Origin: Dichetophora obliterata
Lineage: Eukaryota; Arthropoda; Insecta; Diptera; Sciomyzidae
DNA: 64,000 bases
Direction: 5' to 3'
NCBI GenBank assembly: GCA_963920525.1
Contig: OY986439.1
Span: 211,264,906 to 211,328,905, forward strand
Every line of letters starts with the position of its first letter. Position 1 is the stretch's first letter. The position numbers and the translations under genes are program-made. Shown in pieces: positions 22,328-34,640 of this stretch. The notes under the pieces are model-generated. The model was not told the DNA's origin. It saw nothing but the letters and a program-made list of their open reading frames with translations, and did no database searches.

Positions 22328-22705
22328 GCCGGCAACATGGGTTGGAAATTCAGAAGACATGCTCGCCTCCATACCCGCTTATTGTACCTACTATTTTTTT
22401 ATAGGTATGTATAGGTTTTTTATAGGCAGCATGTCTGTCAAATTAACTGCCGTAGCTGCAATTCAGTTATAAATTCTGTTATTAATTCTGTAGTAATACC
22501 AAGAGATGAATGCAGCATAGCTGCTAGGGCAGTTCATTAGGTAGGCATGTATTCATTCTGCATTTATGCCATGATATGCATGCTGCATTGCTGCTATGGC
22601 TGTTTATTTGACAGACATTCTGGCCTAGGACATGCCTTAAGAAAAAATATATAAGCGGGTATGGAGTCAATCATGTCTCCCGACCTTCCAAAGCATGTTG
22701 CCGGC
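22328..22705. mobile_element. Foldback element with two nested inverted pairs
   Basis: Outer pair: GCCGGCAACATG at 22328 mirrors 22694-22705, with shared AGACATG and TCCATACCCGCTTAT blocks (22328-22386 versus 22650-22705). Inner pair: 22422-22470 mirrors 22575-22627 around ATGTCTGTCAAAT. The unit is therefore almost a complete palindrome of about 378 bp. Non-coding. Confidence 0.7.
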
Positions 22706-22800
22706 AGACATACAGCAGGGCTCCTTTTCCAACAGGAATTTTCACTTTTTGGCTTCAGTGCCTATAAAACTTTAATATAAATTACAATAGATGTGATTAA

Positions 22801-23071
22801 CAGCCCTATTCTGGAAACTTGATAATAGTCAACCAGTATTTTTATTATTTGTTTGTGTTTGTTGTAATTTTTTATTTCAAAACTAAATTTGAAGCTCAAA
22901 AAACAACATTTATTAATGAAATTGTCAATATCTGAAAAGCAGTTGACAATTTTTATCAACATTTATTATTTTTGAGCTTCAAATTTTGTTTTGAAATAAA
23001 AAAATTACAACAAACACAAACAAATAATAAAAATACTGGTTGACTATTATCAAGTTTCCAGAATAGGGCTG
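22801..23071. mobile_element. Hairpin MITE, 271 bp, about 100-bp near-perfect arms
   Basis: Opens CAGCCCTATTCTGGAAACTT and closes with the exact inverse. Arm identity is nearly complete to about 22900 on the left and 22970 on the right. Flanked by TAA on both sides (22798-22800, 23072-23074). A transcript would form a long hairpin. Confidence 0.85.
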
Positions 23072-23364
23072 TAAATTAAAAATGGTAGAATTGAACTCAT
23101 AAAATTATTCAAAATGTTTTGCGTTTACACGATAAATCGAGTTATATACGAATTCATCATTTTTGTTTTGTGTAACGCATTGTAAATATTTTGATTAAAC
23201 CAAACTTATATATTTTATTAAAATAATTGATGCAAGAAATTTTTACCAAAAGATTCGGCTTTAGTTTCGGGGTTCGGCCATATTGAGGCCAAATAGCCGT
23301 AACTAGCCGAAATTGAACAAAGGTCCAAAACTGGCCGAATAAGCGGTCCAACACTACATATAAC

Positions 23365-26258
23365 CCAAACAACGAGTTCGCATAATTACACAAGCGCTTG
23401 GAGATGCAGGCAAAAATGTGAAAAATGATTCTTTTTCTGTTGATTTGATCATATCTCTTAAGTGCATCGGCTAGTCTCAATCTAGATAGTAAAATGATCA
23501 AACTAATATTTTCATAAATTTTTTAATAAATTTATCACAACTTGGCAGCATGGCAATCTATTCTTTAGAAAGTTGTGAACCTTGTTATAATTTCAAAAAT
23601 TCGTTACATTGACCCAGCTACAGAGAGTGTTCTTGAGTAACTTGAAATGCCACAACCCACAACTCGATGTGAATCTACATTCATCAAACAAACATTCACA
23701 CTCAAAAAACAAAACAAAAATTCCATAGAATTTTATAAAAACCACAGAGAAGAAATAAACCGACTCTGAGATAACAAAAATTAATAATTCATCTTTAATC
23801 AAAAATTATTGTTAAGAATTTTGTAAAACCCGACAAAAAAAAACAAACTGAAAAAAGTACTCTAGGCAAAAAACAGAGCAGAAGCAGCACTCAAGCTACA
23901 TTAAACCACAGCGTCATACATCAAACATTCACTGGGCCATAGGGTACATGTTGCCCAGCTGAAGGGTGGGTCCAGATAAAGCTGTATACAGCACTCATAC
24001 CATCAACAAACACTACAACGACGACCTGGCTCGTTACCTAATCACAAAAAATATTAGCTGCTTCTTTAACAGATAAATTAGCGCATTTTTCCCCCAAACA
24101 ATCTAAAATATTTCATTTTTTCCATCTGAAAGTTTTATTTTAAATTTTTTCTCCTTTTTTTTTTGCATTTTTGTGCTTTTCGTTAATTTATGAAAAACCG
24201 CTTAAGGTCACATAGTAGGGCGTTATTGTATTGAGGTCGTTGTTGTTGATGATGATGGTGGTTGTTGGTTTCCGTTGCCTTATTTTGCATGCAATACAAT
24301 TTCCATTAAATTTTTCATATTGATTTAGATGATTTTTTTTCGCTCTGCATTTTTGGGTGAATTCGTCGGATTTTTTATCAAAAAGTAAAGAAAAAAAAAA
24401 GAGAAATAATGGAACAAATGCTAAGTACTTTTCTTGGTAATTAGAATTTTTTTCATGTTGAAATCTTAATTGTAAATATAACCGCGAGGCATGCAAGGTT
24501 TGAGGGTGAAATTTACGTTTTAACGCGCTTTCAATTTTTATTCTTGAGTATTTGCATAACATAGAAAAACAATTTTTAAGGCTTACAATAAAGCTTGAAA
24601 ATAAATTTTCTATATTCGCTAAAACATATTAATTTTACATAAGATTCTTTTTTTAAAGTGTAACCAAGATATATATAGAAACAATTTTGTGATAAGTCAG
24701 TCATTTCAAAATGTATAGAATTGTCAATAAAGTGTTCGAAAAAGGAAAATTTGACTATGATTTTCAAATTTACTTTTTTTATGTATATGATACTCTCTTA
24801 CGCTTGACGTTTAGCCTTGTTAAGCGTTATTCTTTGCTTTTCCTATCTTTAAATAAGAACTTCCGCTAAGTTTTGTATAACATTCAGGCAATTAATTGCG
24901 TTGTTTTAGTAAAAAACTTTTGCAAAAACATTAAAATAATTTTTCCTGGAAATTTCATCTACTTAAAGATAGTTTAACACAACAAACGCAATCATTACAA
25001 TATAACTTTTACGCACACACACAATTGCACCAAACCCAACAGCTAACAAAGTTGCCTGCTGTAGCGTGTCAAATAAACATATCATTGAGCCGCATAAAAG
25101 ACTATTAATAATAATTCATTGCATATTTTTCGGCGGTAATTAAAGAAATAACCTCATTAATAGACCGCAACAGTTGCGGTTGCAATTAAGTCGTCTGAGG
25201 AAGAAAAAAAAAATACCCAACCACAGGAAAGCTTGTACAATTAAAACATAAGGCAATATTTTTAGCAAACAAAGAAAAGTTGCAGGAACAAATGTGGCAA
25301 GCATATAAACAAAAAGCAGCAGATATGCCTTCGAAGAGATAGAGACAAAAATTTAATGCATAAAATTAACTAAACATATTTAAATAAATTAAATTTTTAA
25401 TTTTTTCGAAAAAAAAATTGATTTTTAAAGTAACACTACTGGACAAAACTGAACCTTTTTCACAGTTACAAACTTCGATCAACTGAAGCGAGCGAAGGAG
25501 TGGAGAATGAAGAAAAATTTACGTGTATCGGCGTTTCAAAAAAATTTTTATTTACTCTAACTTTATCTATATACTAACATTAAAAGTACTACTAAGTATA
25601 TGCCTTTGTTTTCTCATATCGATAGAAAAATTTAAACCCTTTACCGCACTATTTTCTAAATATTTTTTAACCTTTTTTTAAATTTTTGAAAAAGTACTGG
25701 GTTAAAACAGTCGTAAAGAGTTAAATTACATGAAAGTGCTCCTTGGAAAATTTTACTATAAGTGTCCTTGACTAAATAGGATACTTTTATAAAAAACAAT
25801 AGTCAGTATTGAATAAGATGTAAAAAGATTTCGTTAGCAGAAATGTTTAGTATATATCATCGGAAGAAATGTTCATTGCATAGTTTTATAGAGTTCTTAA
25901 AAGAAAATGACCATTTTTTCCTAGCTAAGCGCTGTAGGCAAATCTTGTCCAAAGAGACTTATAAATAGACTTAGCAGACGTCAGGACTTACTCCGGACTT
26001 GGTATTTTGTCCGGGCTTAGGACTAACAAAAAAAATTATATATTTTTTCTTAGGCCATTGCATCTAAAAATATGACTGCTTTAATGGTTTTCGTTTAAAA
26101 TTTTTTACAATGTGAATGTGAGCTATGAGAACGGGTAATAAGTAACTTTCTAAAACCCAAACAAGCCTAGGTAAAATCAACAGAAAAACAACTTTAGGTT
26201 AAAACATTCCTGGAGTCATCTACGGATTTTATGAAAATTTATGGAATGAGCCACCTCT
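23365..26258. other. Unique AT-rich non-coding DNA
   Basis: No gene or TE terminus recognised. Polypyrimidine and (ACA)n stretches occur. A 25-bp block at about 25940-25965 is inverted relative to 12694-12722 (CTTGTCCAAAGAGACTTAT). Confidence 0.4.
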
Positions 26259-28250
26259 GAATTGAATTGAATAAATGAATTGCTTGAAGTGATTAAATTG
26301 AATGAATTTAATGAATTTAGTTTATTTACTGAATTCAATGAATTTAATGAATTTAATGAATTTAATGAATGTAATGAATTTAATGACTAATAAATTTAAC
26401 GAATTTAATGAATTTAATGAATTTAATGAATTTAATGAATTTAATGAATTTAATGAGTTTAATGAATTTAATGAATTTAATGAATTTAATGGATTTAATG
26501 AATTTAATGAATTTAATGAATTTAATAAATTTAATGAATTAAATGAATTTAATGAATTTCATGAATGTATTGAATTTAATGATTTTAATAAATTTAATAA
26601 ATTTAATATATTTTATGAATTTAATCAATTTAATGTATTTAATGAATTTAATGAATTTAATGAATTTCATGAATTAAATGAATTTAATGAAAATAATGAT
26701 TCAAATAAATTTAATGAATTAAGTGAATTAAATGAATTATATGAATTTTGTGAATTTACTGAATATAATGAATTTAATGATTTTAATGAATTTAATGAAT
26801 TTAATGAATTGAATGAATTGAATGAATTGAATGAATTGAATGAATTGAATGAATTGAATGAATTGAATGAATTGAATGAATTGAATGAATTGAATGAATT
26901 GAATGAATTGAATGAATTGAATGAATTGAATTAATTGAATGAATTGAATGAATTGAATGAATTGAATGAATTGAATGAATTGAATAAATTGAATGAATTG
27001 AATGAATTGAATGAATTGAATGAATTGAATGAATTGAATGAATTGAATGAATTGAATGAATTGAATGAATTGAATGAATTGAATGAATTGAATGAATTGA
27101 ATGAATTGAATGAATTGAATGAATTGAATGAATTGAATGAATTGAATGAATTTAATGAATTTAATGAATTTAATTAATTTAATGAATTTAATGAATTTAA
27201 TGAATTTAATGAATTTAATGAATTTAATGAATTAAATTAATTTAATGAATTTAATGAATTTAATGAATTTAATGAATTTAATGAATTTAGTGAATTTAAT
27301 GAATTAAATGAATTTAATCAAATTAATAAATTGAATTAATTGAATGAATTAAATTAATTGATTGAATTGAATTCATTGAATGAATTTAATGATTCGAACG
27401 AATTTAATAAATTTAATAAATTGAATGAATTGAATGAATTTAATTAATTGAATGCTTTGAATAAATTCAATGAATTAAATATATTGAATAATTTTTATGA
27501 ATTGAATGAATTAAAAAAATAATATGAACTTAACCAAGCTCATAAATTAAAAATTTAAACTAAAATATATAAATATAAAATATAATAATAGGTATATAAA
27601 TTAAATCAATTGCATACAAATTATAAAAAAGCATAGTAAATAAATAAAAGTAAAAAATTAAATATGTGCTAATAAGTAAAAATATTTGCCAAAATTCAAT
27701 GAATGATTTGAATGAATTTAATGAATTATGTGAATTGAATTGAATTACTTGAACGAGCTCGAATCAACTGAATGAATTAAATGAATTGAGTGAATCGAAT
27801 GAAATGAATAAATTTAATATATTTAATGAAATTATAAATATGGAATGAACTGAATGAACTAAATGAACTAAATGAATTAAATGAATTAAATGAATTGAAT
27901 GAATTGAATGAATGGAGTGAATCGAATAAAGTGAATAAATTTATTATATTGAATGAAATTAATAAATTGAATGAATGGAATGAACTGAATGAATGAATTG
28001 ATTGAATATGTAGAATTGACTGAATTATATAAATGAAATGATTTTCCTAAATTCAATGAAGTTAATATATTGAATAATTCGAATTAATTGATTGATTTGA
28101 ATGAATTCATTGACTTGAATAAATTAAATTTTTTGAATGAATTGAATGAATTGGATAAATTAAATTTTTTGAATGAATTGAATGAATTGCATAAATTGAA
28201 TGAATTCAATAAATTAAATGATTTAGATGAGTTTAACGAATCAAATTAAA
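26259..28250. repeat. 9-bp minisatellite (AATGAATTK)n, about 2 kb
   Basis: Tandem 9-mers AATGAATTT and AATGAATTG. A homogeneous core of the G-form runs from about 26806 to 27155 and is flanked by mixed and then decayed units. Because 9 is a multiple of 3, long open frames (26302-26934, 26935-27177) with repeated Asn-Glu-Leu/Phe arise automatically and are not genes. Confidence 0.95.
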
Positions 28251-28437
28251 AAAAAATATAAATTAAAATATATTATAATAAACAAAAGAAATTCAATCAA
28301 TTGCATAAAAATTATTATAAATACCACGGTCCAATATCTTAAATATTTACAGAGTTCAATATACGGATTCCTGTAGAAAAGATAACACAAAATACTTGAA
28401 ACAGCTTTATTAGAGTATACGTCGAAGTTTTTATTTA
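28251..28437. other. AT-rich non-coding DNA
   Basis: Edge of the minisatellite; nothing further seen. Confidence 0.3.
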
Positions 28438-28899
28438 TATCTATACTATTATATAAAATTAAAGTGCAAATTAACTATTTCCACTTTACTCTAAAAGTAT
28501 TAGTTCAATTTGAATTTTTAAAATATCATATATGTGCCACAAATTTGCTATTTGGTATTTTTCGTTCGAAATTTTAATAATAAGTTTAATTAATTAAATT
28601 GTTAAGATTTTTGAGAAATCATCCCCGCTGCCAAGCATTGCTTAATCGTTTTCTTTTCACGCTGTTGTGTTGCGAACATTTTAATTTACTCAATGTTGCG
28701 CTCTTTTCATATCTTTTTTTTGCTCAGCTAGCACAGCGTAACAAAAAAAAAAACAGATGAGCTCGAGGCAAGGCAAAAAGTGAGATACATATAAACGCAG
28801 AGCGTCGCTTTAAGACAAAACCAAATATAGAAGAAATTTTTTTATTTCTTTGACATGTATTTATATTGATAAAAAAAGTCAACAAAAGTGGCCTGCTAG
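28438..28899 (+). mobile_element. Possible short non-autonomous Helitron
   Basis: Starts TCTATACTATTATATAAAAT, similar to the Helitron start at 47301. A CTAGT at 28896 could be the 3' end. No convincing subterminal hairpin precedes it, so the 3' boundary is weak. Confidence 0.35.
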
Positions 28900-28938
28900 T
28901 ATTAAGTATATAAATAGTAAATTTAAAATGTTTTCTAG

Positions 28939-29011
28939 GCGACCTCAATAGTCTAGCGGTAGCGCGCTTGACTGTCGCTCAGGGGTCCCGAGTTCGAACT
29001 CTGGCCGGCCA
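28939..29011 (+). repeat. tRNA-Asp-like pseudogene or SINE head (GTC anticodon)
   Basis: The A-box region (TAGTCTAGCGGTAGCGC), a fully paired anticodon stem (28967-28971 with 28979-28983) around the loop CTGTCGC (anticodon GTC), and a B-box (GAGTTCGAACTC) are present in order. The acceptor stem does not pair and the T-stem and D-stem have mismatches, so a working tRNA is unlikely. Confidence 0.55.
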
Positions 29012-29570
29012 TGGTTATACGCTGTTACCTTTCTCTCCTTATTGCTAATCAAAAGAACTTTAAAACACATCAGTTTACGACGAAAAGTTGTAGTAAGTGG
29101 TGGTAGGGAAATTTTGTGGAGAGAAACGCTTAGTAACTTGAATTTGACTTAGGTCAAGAAGGCATAACACTTGCTTTAATATCACTTATTTCTACAGCTT
29201 CTTCCACATTAAGAACATCATACAAAAGTGAACAAAAGTTTCACTTGATTACTCCCTTCTTCCATTCTGTGATATCACAACGGACCAAGTATTTGGTCTA
29301 AGTGGGCTGGTCTAAGGACCTGCAGCCAGCTTAACCTAATTTTACTCTAAATTTATAAGAGTACTAAATAAGTATATCGCTTTGACATTGTTTTTGTGTT
29401 CTCCGACCTATAATTAAATTGTTTGAAAAATGTTTGGGTAGAGTATTTTAACCTACTATCGTACGTTTTATAGGTCTGTTTTATAACTTTTAAAAAGTTT
29501 AAACAAGCATTTTTAAACGTAGCCCTTTAGAGTAATATAATCATGAATAATATCATGAACTTGTTTCTTT
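29012..29570. other. Non-coding DNA
   Basis: No gene recognised. Confidence 0.35.
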
Positions 29571-29574
29571 TTTA

Positions 29575-29725
29575 ACCGACTTAAAAAAAGAGGAGGTTCT
29601 CAAGTTCGTCGGTCTCTGTTTTTTTAAATGTATGAACATAGATAACTCCTAAAGCATTTGCCTGGAGGTGCTAATTAAAAAAAAACGATATTCGACAAAG
29701 GGTTGTTACAATATAAAAAACTATT
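29575..29725 (+). repeat. ACCGACTT / AGGAGGTTCTCAA repeat fragment
   Basis: ACCGACTTAAAAAAAGAGGA, then GGTTCTCAAGTTCGTCGGT. ACCGAC at the start pairs with GTCGGT at the end, giving a hairpin. From memory it resembles a dispersed repeat common in lepidopteran and some other arthropod genomes; no search was done. Confidence 0.4.
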
Positions 29726-30009
29726 GATACTAGGGTTATTAAATCGAATAATATTTGAACTAGGGTAATAAAATTCGTTACAAGAATTGTTAGAATAATA
29801 TAACATTCTTTAAAAATTAAGAAATAAAAATTTTTAAACAAAACAACAGACTTATAAATTACTACAAAGTAAATATAATTTTAAGTTACTTTTCTTATTA
29901 ATTTCTTGGTCAAATTTGATCATTTATTTATATACATTATTTGGTTGGAAATCTTATTACACGTTTTAATTTTTCACTTGCTTATTATCATAAATATATT
30001 ATAAATATT
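29726..30009. other. AT-rich non-coding DNA
   Basis: Nothing recognised. Confidence 0.3.
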
Positions 30010-30290
30010 AATATTTTTTCAACTTAACGAACTTAGTCTCCAAATACCATTATAAGAATACAAGATTAAGTATAATATAATAGTAACGTTAATAAATAGT
30101 TTATTTTATGAATAAAAAGCTTTTAAAGTTGGCGATAATAAAATCAGACTTTTATAAAATTAACGCTTCGACTTCAAAGGCTTTATATTCATAAAATAAA
30201 CTATTTATTAACGTTACTATTATATTATACTTAATCTTGTATTCTTATAATGGTATTTGGAGTCTAAGTCCGTTTAGTTGAAAAAATATT
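30010..30290. mobile_element. Near-perfect palindrome, about 115-bp arms
   Basis: Left arm 30010-30125 mirrors 30175-30290 almost base for base, around a loop of about 50 bp. Outer ends read AATATTTTTTCAACT and its inverse. No TSD found. It could fold as one hairpin in DNA or RNA; MITE or foldback origin is likely. Confidence 0.85.
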
Positions 30291-30329
30291 TAAATATAGT
30301 GTTATTTTTCTGCTATCTAAATCTAATAT

Positions 30330-30740
30330 TCACTATTTATTATGTACTACCTACTATATAATATTTGCTATACTATCTAATATCTACTGTCTACTATCTA
30401 CTATTTACAATCTACTGTCTACTACTTACTAACTACTTTTTACTATCTATCTACTATCTATTATTTACTGTCTACTATTTACTATGTACTATCTATTATC
30501 TATTTTCTTCTACAATCTACTATCTATTTTTATCTCTAAATATTGTGTCAAATATCTATGTCTATATCTACTTTCTACTACTATAATTGATCAATAGAAG
30601 CTAAGTCAAAGTTCTTCCAAGGGCTGAAATGGCCAGTTTGTTTATTTTTTATATCTTTTTTCTACTATTTACTATCTGGTATCTATTATTTTCTATCTAC
30701 TATTTACAATCATAAATCTACACTATACTATCTACCCTCT
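30330..30740. repeat. CTA/TCTA-rich degenerate microsatellite
   Basis: Imperfect runs of CTATCTACTATTTACTATC-type units. The 30365-30586 frame is a by-product of this composition. Confidence 0.85.
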
Positions 30741-33700
30741 TTTACACACTTTCAACAACACTGAACAAATTCACATGTTTTTAAATTTTACACAAATTTG
30801 TTAAGATTTTTATAAATTTTTTAAATTTTTATATAATCAGATATAATTCAAAAGCGCTAGCTCTTACTTTGGCAGCGACTTTTGTAAACTTGATTTTTTT
30901 AAATTCTAGCTTTATTTCATAGTAGCAGCAAATGTGTTTTAAATATATCTGATTATTTAATTTTTTAAAAAATTTCTTTAAAAATAACGAACACATTTTT
31001 CTTCAACTTTAAAACATGTTAATTCAGTGCACTTCCTATCTTATATCTTCTTACTTCGATCTAATATCAACTTGGCGGCATCTCTTTTATACTTTCTTTT
31101 TACTGTCAATTCCTTACTATTTGCTTATTTTCTAATATAAATAAATGAATAAAAATTTAATTTGGTTTTGCTGCGTTTCCATAGTATTAGCTTAAATCGA
31201 GGTCAATGCTTCCTTCCAGAGTCCAAAACAATTATATTGAGTACACTTTTGGGAGACGCTTAATTTATTACCTTGGCTCGAACTTATTTATCATTATTGA
31301 CAGCTAATTGTCAAGCAACTGTCGGGCTCATCTTCTAAACTATATTTCAGCCACAATATCTAACGCTTCTACAGTTTGACGACTATCGATAAATCAAACA
31401 AATGATGAAAAATTGCACGTTCGCTTGAAGACCTCCAACTGGCACTGGCAGCTAATGGAAGTCACCATGCAAGCTTAGCATAAGAGTAGTGGGCACATTT
31501 ATTAGAAACAACAACAGCAGATTGACCCCGGAAGCAAGGCTACAGTGGTAACTAAGGGGTAGTTCCACTCTGACTCACACACGAACAATGCAAACAGATG
31601 ATGAGCAGGTTTTCAATTGATATACAAGCCTAAAAGTAGACCAAGCAAAACCAAAGAAAAAAAAAAGTGGAAAAAACAAGGGAAAAACAAGCAATACTCG
31701 TATTTATCATATGTGAAAGCATGAGTGAAATGTCAAAATAATGTCCTTATGACGTCAAGGTAGGCATCGTTTTTTTTTCAAGGCACAACACGATGATGAG
31801 TTATGACATTAAAGTGTGACGCACGCGACTTAAAAACAAAACTAAGAAGATTCTTCGACAGCAGTCAATCGTACGTGTGTGTGTGTGTGTGTTTATGTGA
31901 GTTCATGCTGTCTGTCTGCCACATATGTGCCGTTGGAAAAATGAAATATGAAAAATTATTATCCATGCATATAGAAGAAGTATGAGACGCCCCATCAGCC
32001 CAACACCAAGCAAGAAGTAGTTCTTGGTTATGTCTATATTTCATGTAGCCAAATTTGGATTTATAGATGTCAACGTACGTTTGTCATTTGTTGCCATCGA
32101 ATGTGTCACAAACACAGATACTGAACATGCTGCTGTTGTTGCTGTTGGTGTTGTTGTCATTAATATTTATTATTTGTTCAGAGCAGCTCAGCTACAGCAA
32201 ATTTTGGTCTATAGCTTGTAGTGGTAGCTGTTTGTTTTTTTTTTTGTCAGTCAAAGGATTTTAATATTCTGCATGAATATGATTTTATTCCTTTTTTGTT
32301 TATATTTTTGTTTTTTTTGTCGTTATTTCTGTTTTTACTATACTTGGTTAATCTATTAGAACCATTAGCTTGCGTACGAGTGGCTGTCATTCGATATGGT
32401 TTATAGTTGATTCGGTGTTTTTAAGTGTGTGTGTGTGTGTGTGCTTGTGTGGGTGTGTATGTTAAAGGTAGTCCAGGAGTTGGCATTTCGAAGTGCGGAA
32501 ATAATGTAGGAAATGAGATGTTGAACATATATTTGATGGATTATGTCGAAGTTGTTGAAGAAAAATTATGCCACATGACAGTCAGAGTTACAGATACTCG
32601 TCGGAGAAGATGTAGATTTTGTTATCACGGACGCACACACACAGAACGTGATTGAAATTTTTACAATTTTATTTAAAGCAACTTAAATAAAAAATAGCAA
32701 TAGAAGCAAGAGGGGAGTGTTTAGAAAACAACTTGAGTTGTAAAGCGAGTTACAAAAGAAGCAGCAATGGGCAGAAATCTGTTATTCAGATATTTTTGTG
32801 AAATTCTCCTTGCGTTGAATATTTTGAGTGATGTCAAAGAAAAAAAAAATTTTAAAAAGCTTATAATAGCACGTGACATGAGGTGAATCAACATTACGTA
32901 TCGGATGTTACGGAGATACCGCCACACAAAAGGTACATCACGATGGGTCTGAAACATGTTCAAGTTGTGCGTAGAAGAGCACAACAAACTTGTTTGCAGA
33001 CTCATATTTTTAAAAAAAATTCTTTTTTAAATATAAGAGTAATCCGAACGAAACATCAGACCACAATTGTCTTAAGTTTATCAGAAATAAAAGACATACA
33101 GAAATAATCTATGACAATTATGCTTCACTATAATGAATTATTAAATTAGATCATAAAAATCGCAGCCTTTCAATTGAATATCGATGCATTTCTACACTGA
33201 AAAAATGTCGTTGTTTTAATATGGAATATGCTTATTTTTTCTGCAAATTTCTGTAAATTTAAATATTTAGAAATATTGTAAATACATTTGCTTTTACTTT
33301 GACAATATCTATGTAGCCTACTACAAATATTTGTGTTTGAAAAAGATACAACAAAAACGTATAGTCATAGTAACAGCAACTTTATATAATATATAAATTA
33401 ATATTTAAATATTTTTCAATTTACTTCAACAAAAATGAGCTCATTTGTCGTCAATATCAAAATATGTGATGTGATTATCTAACCTATTAATATATAATCT
33501 ATTATGTGATTATTATGTGATTATTATGTGATTATGTTCAGTGCATGATATCAATCTTTATGTTTGGCGGCGCACAATGGGCCCAAATGGACGTATGCGT
33601 CTCATAAATGATTTTTTCAAAATTGCTCCTGCAGCCTGTATAATTATGAAGATAATCTAAGAAAAGGTAAAATTTTTTACTACAATGAAAATTTTATAAA

Positions 33701-34640
33701 AAAATTGACACGATTCAGTTATAGGTCTTGCCAAAGTGTTCTCAAGACACAGTCCTAATAAGCAGCGAAATGAAGAATGTTTTTAATCGATGTATTTTCA
33801 ACTCTTTTAAAATTGATTAAACAAGTATTATATACCATTGAAAAGCTTAAAGATTAAGCTTTTTGAAATAATAAAAAAAATCAAAAATTGTTTTATTTAA
33901 TAAATTAAATATTTGTTATCAACCTGTTTTTTACTTTTTTCATATTTGATTAAGGTTTAAATAGTTGCGCTGTCTTGCACTGTTTTCTTTCATATTGCAA
34001 TTGGTTTCTTAGTGTATTGGTAACTAGACATAAAAAAAATAAGTTGCTCTAATTTTGCTCTTTTTGAGAAATTTAAATTTTCATAACGAGGCGCATGGCA
34101 AAAAATTTCCCATAAACTTTATAAATATATATTTTTTTTTACTATTAATCTCTGTTGATGCAGTCACAATTGATAGATCCGTTAAAATATGCAAATTTCT
34201 CAAATACATGTTTGTCTAGAAGAAACCAGTGGCGTAGGAATGCAAAAAGAGACCTTGCTGCCCTTTCTAACTCATCACATATTATGAGCTTGTGTTTTTG
34301 GGGTTTTTATGGTAACTTTACACAGTTCAACTATTTTTTAAATTTTTTTATTGGTCCCATGCTTTTGTCCTGCATCGTTTTATTCTATGACATATGTTTT
34401 CTGGTTTATATCAGAATTCTTCAACAAATACGATTTTTGTGTTAATGTGTTGTTTTCTGTGATCATGATTATATATGTGAAGTATGGAGTCTGCCTCATA
34501 ATCTCACGCATATGGTGCCCCACTTTTACCACACACAACAAAACACTTTGCACAAACTACTTTACTTTAAATTTAAGTTTTATACTTAAGACTTTATTTT
34601 TAAGATTTCAAAAATTATAAAAATTTTTATCAGTTTGTAA
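30741..34640. other. Non-coding DNA with GT microsatellites
   Basis: No gene recognised in 3.9 kb. (GT)n at 31875-31892 and 32425-32443; an 11-bp tandem ATTATGTGATT at about 33500-33535. Open frames at 32024-32655 run through these repeats and lack domain features. The less repetitive part (31200-33000) may be host sequence. Confidence 0.4.

Larger units (their letters stand above)
21565..23356. mobile_element. Non-autonomous hAT-like element, 1792 bp with nests
   Basis: Left end TAGTGTCTGACCGAA and right end, reverse-complemented, TAGTGTTGGACCG. Flanks CATAAAAC (21557-21564) and CATATAAC (23357-23364) form an 8-bp duplication with one mismatch. Same family as 5042-6084; both ends carry scattered TTCGGCC motifs. 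It contains two tRNA-like sequences, a double-armed foldback and a hairpin MITE, and no transposase frame. The 21567-21917 frame starts inside the terminal repeat and has no known domain. Confidence 0.75.

Noticed and set aside
26302..27177. Two long open frames rich in Asn-Glu-Leu/Phe
   Set aside because: Produced by a 9-bp tandem repeat whose length is a multiple of three; no start context, domain or non-repeat sequence.
26000..28250. CRISPR-like array
   Set aside because: Units are contiguous 9-mers with no spacers, and the window is eukaryotic.
28939..29011. Functional tRNA-Asp gene
   Set aside because: The anticodon arm pairs well, but the acceptor stem does not and the D- and T-stems have mismatches.
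30365..30586. Tyr/Leu-rich open frame
   Set aside because: Follows the CTA/TCTA microsatellite; composition artefact.
33195..33550. Short element with CACTGAA ends
   Set aside because: Only 7 bp of inverted match and no TSD; too weak to call.
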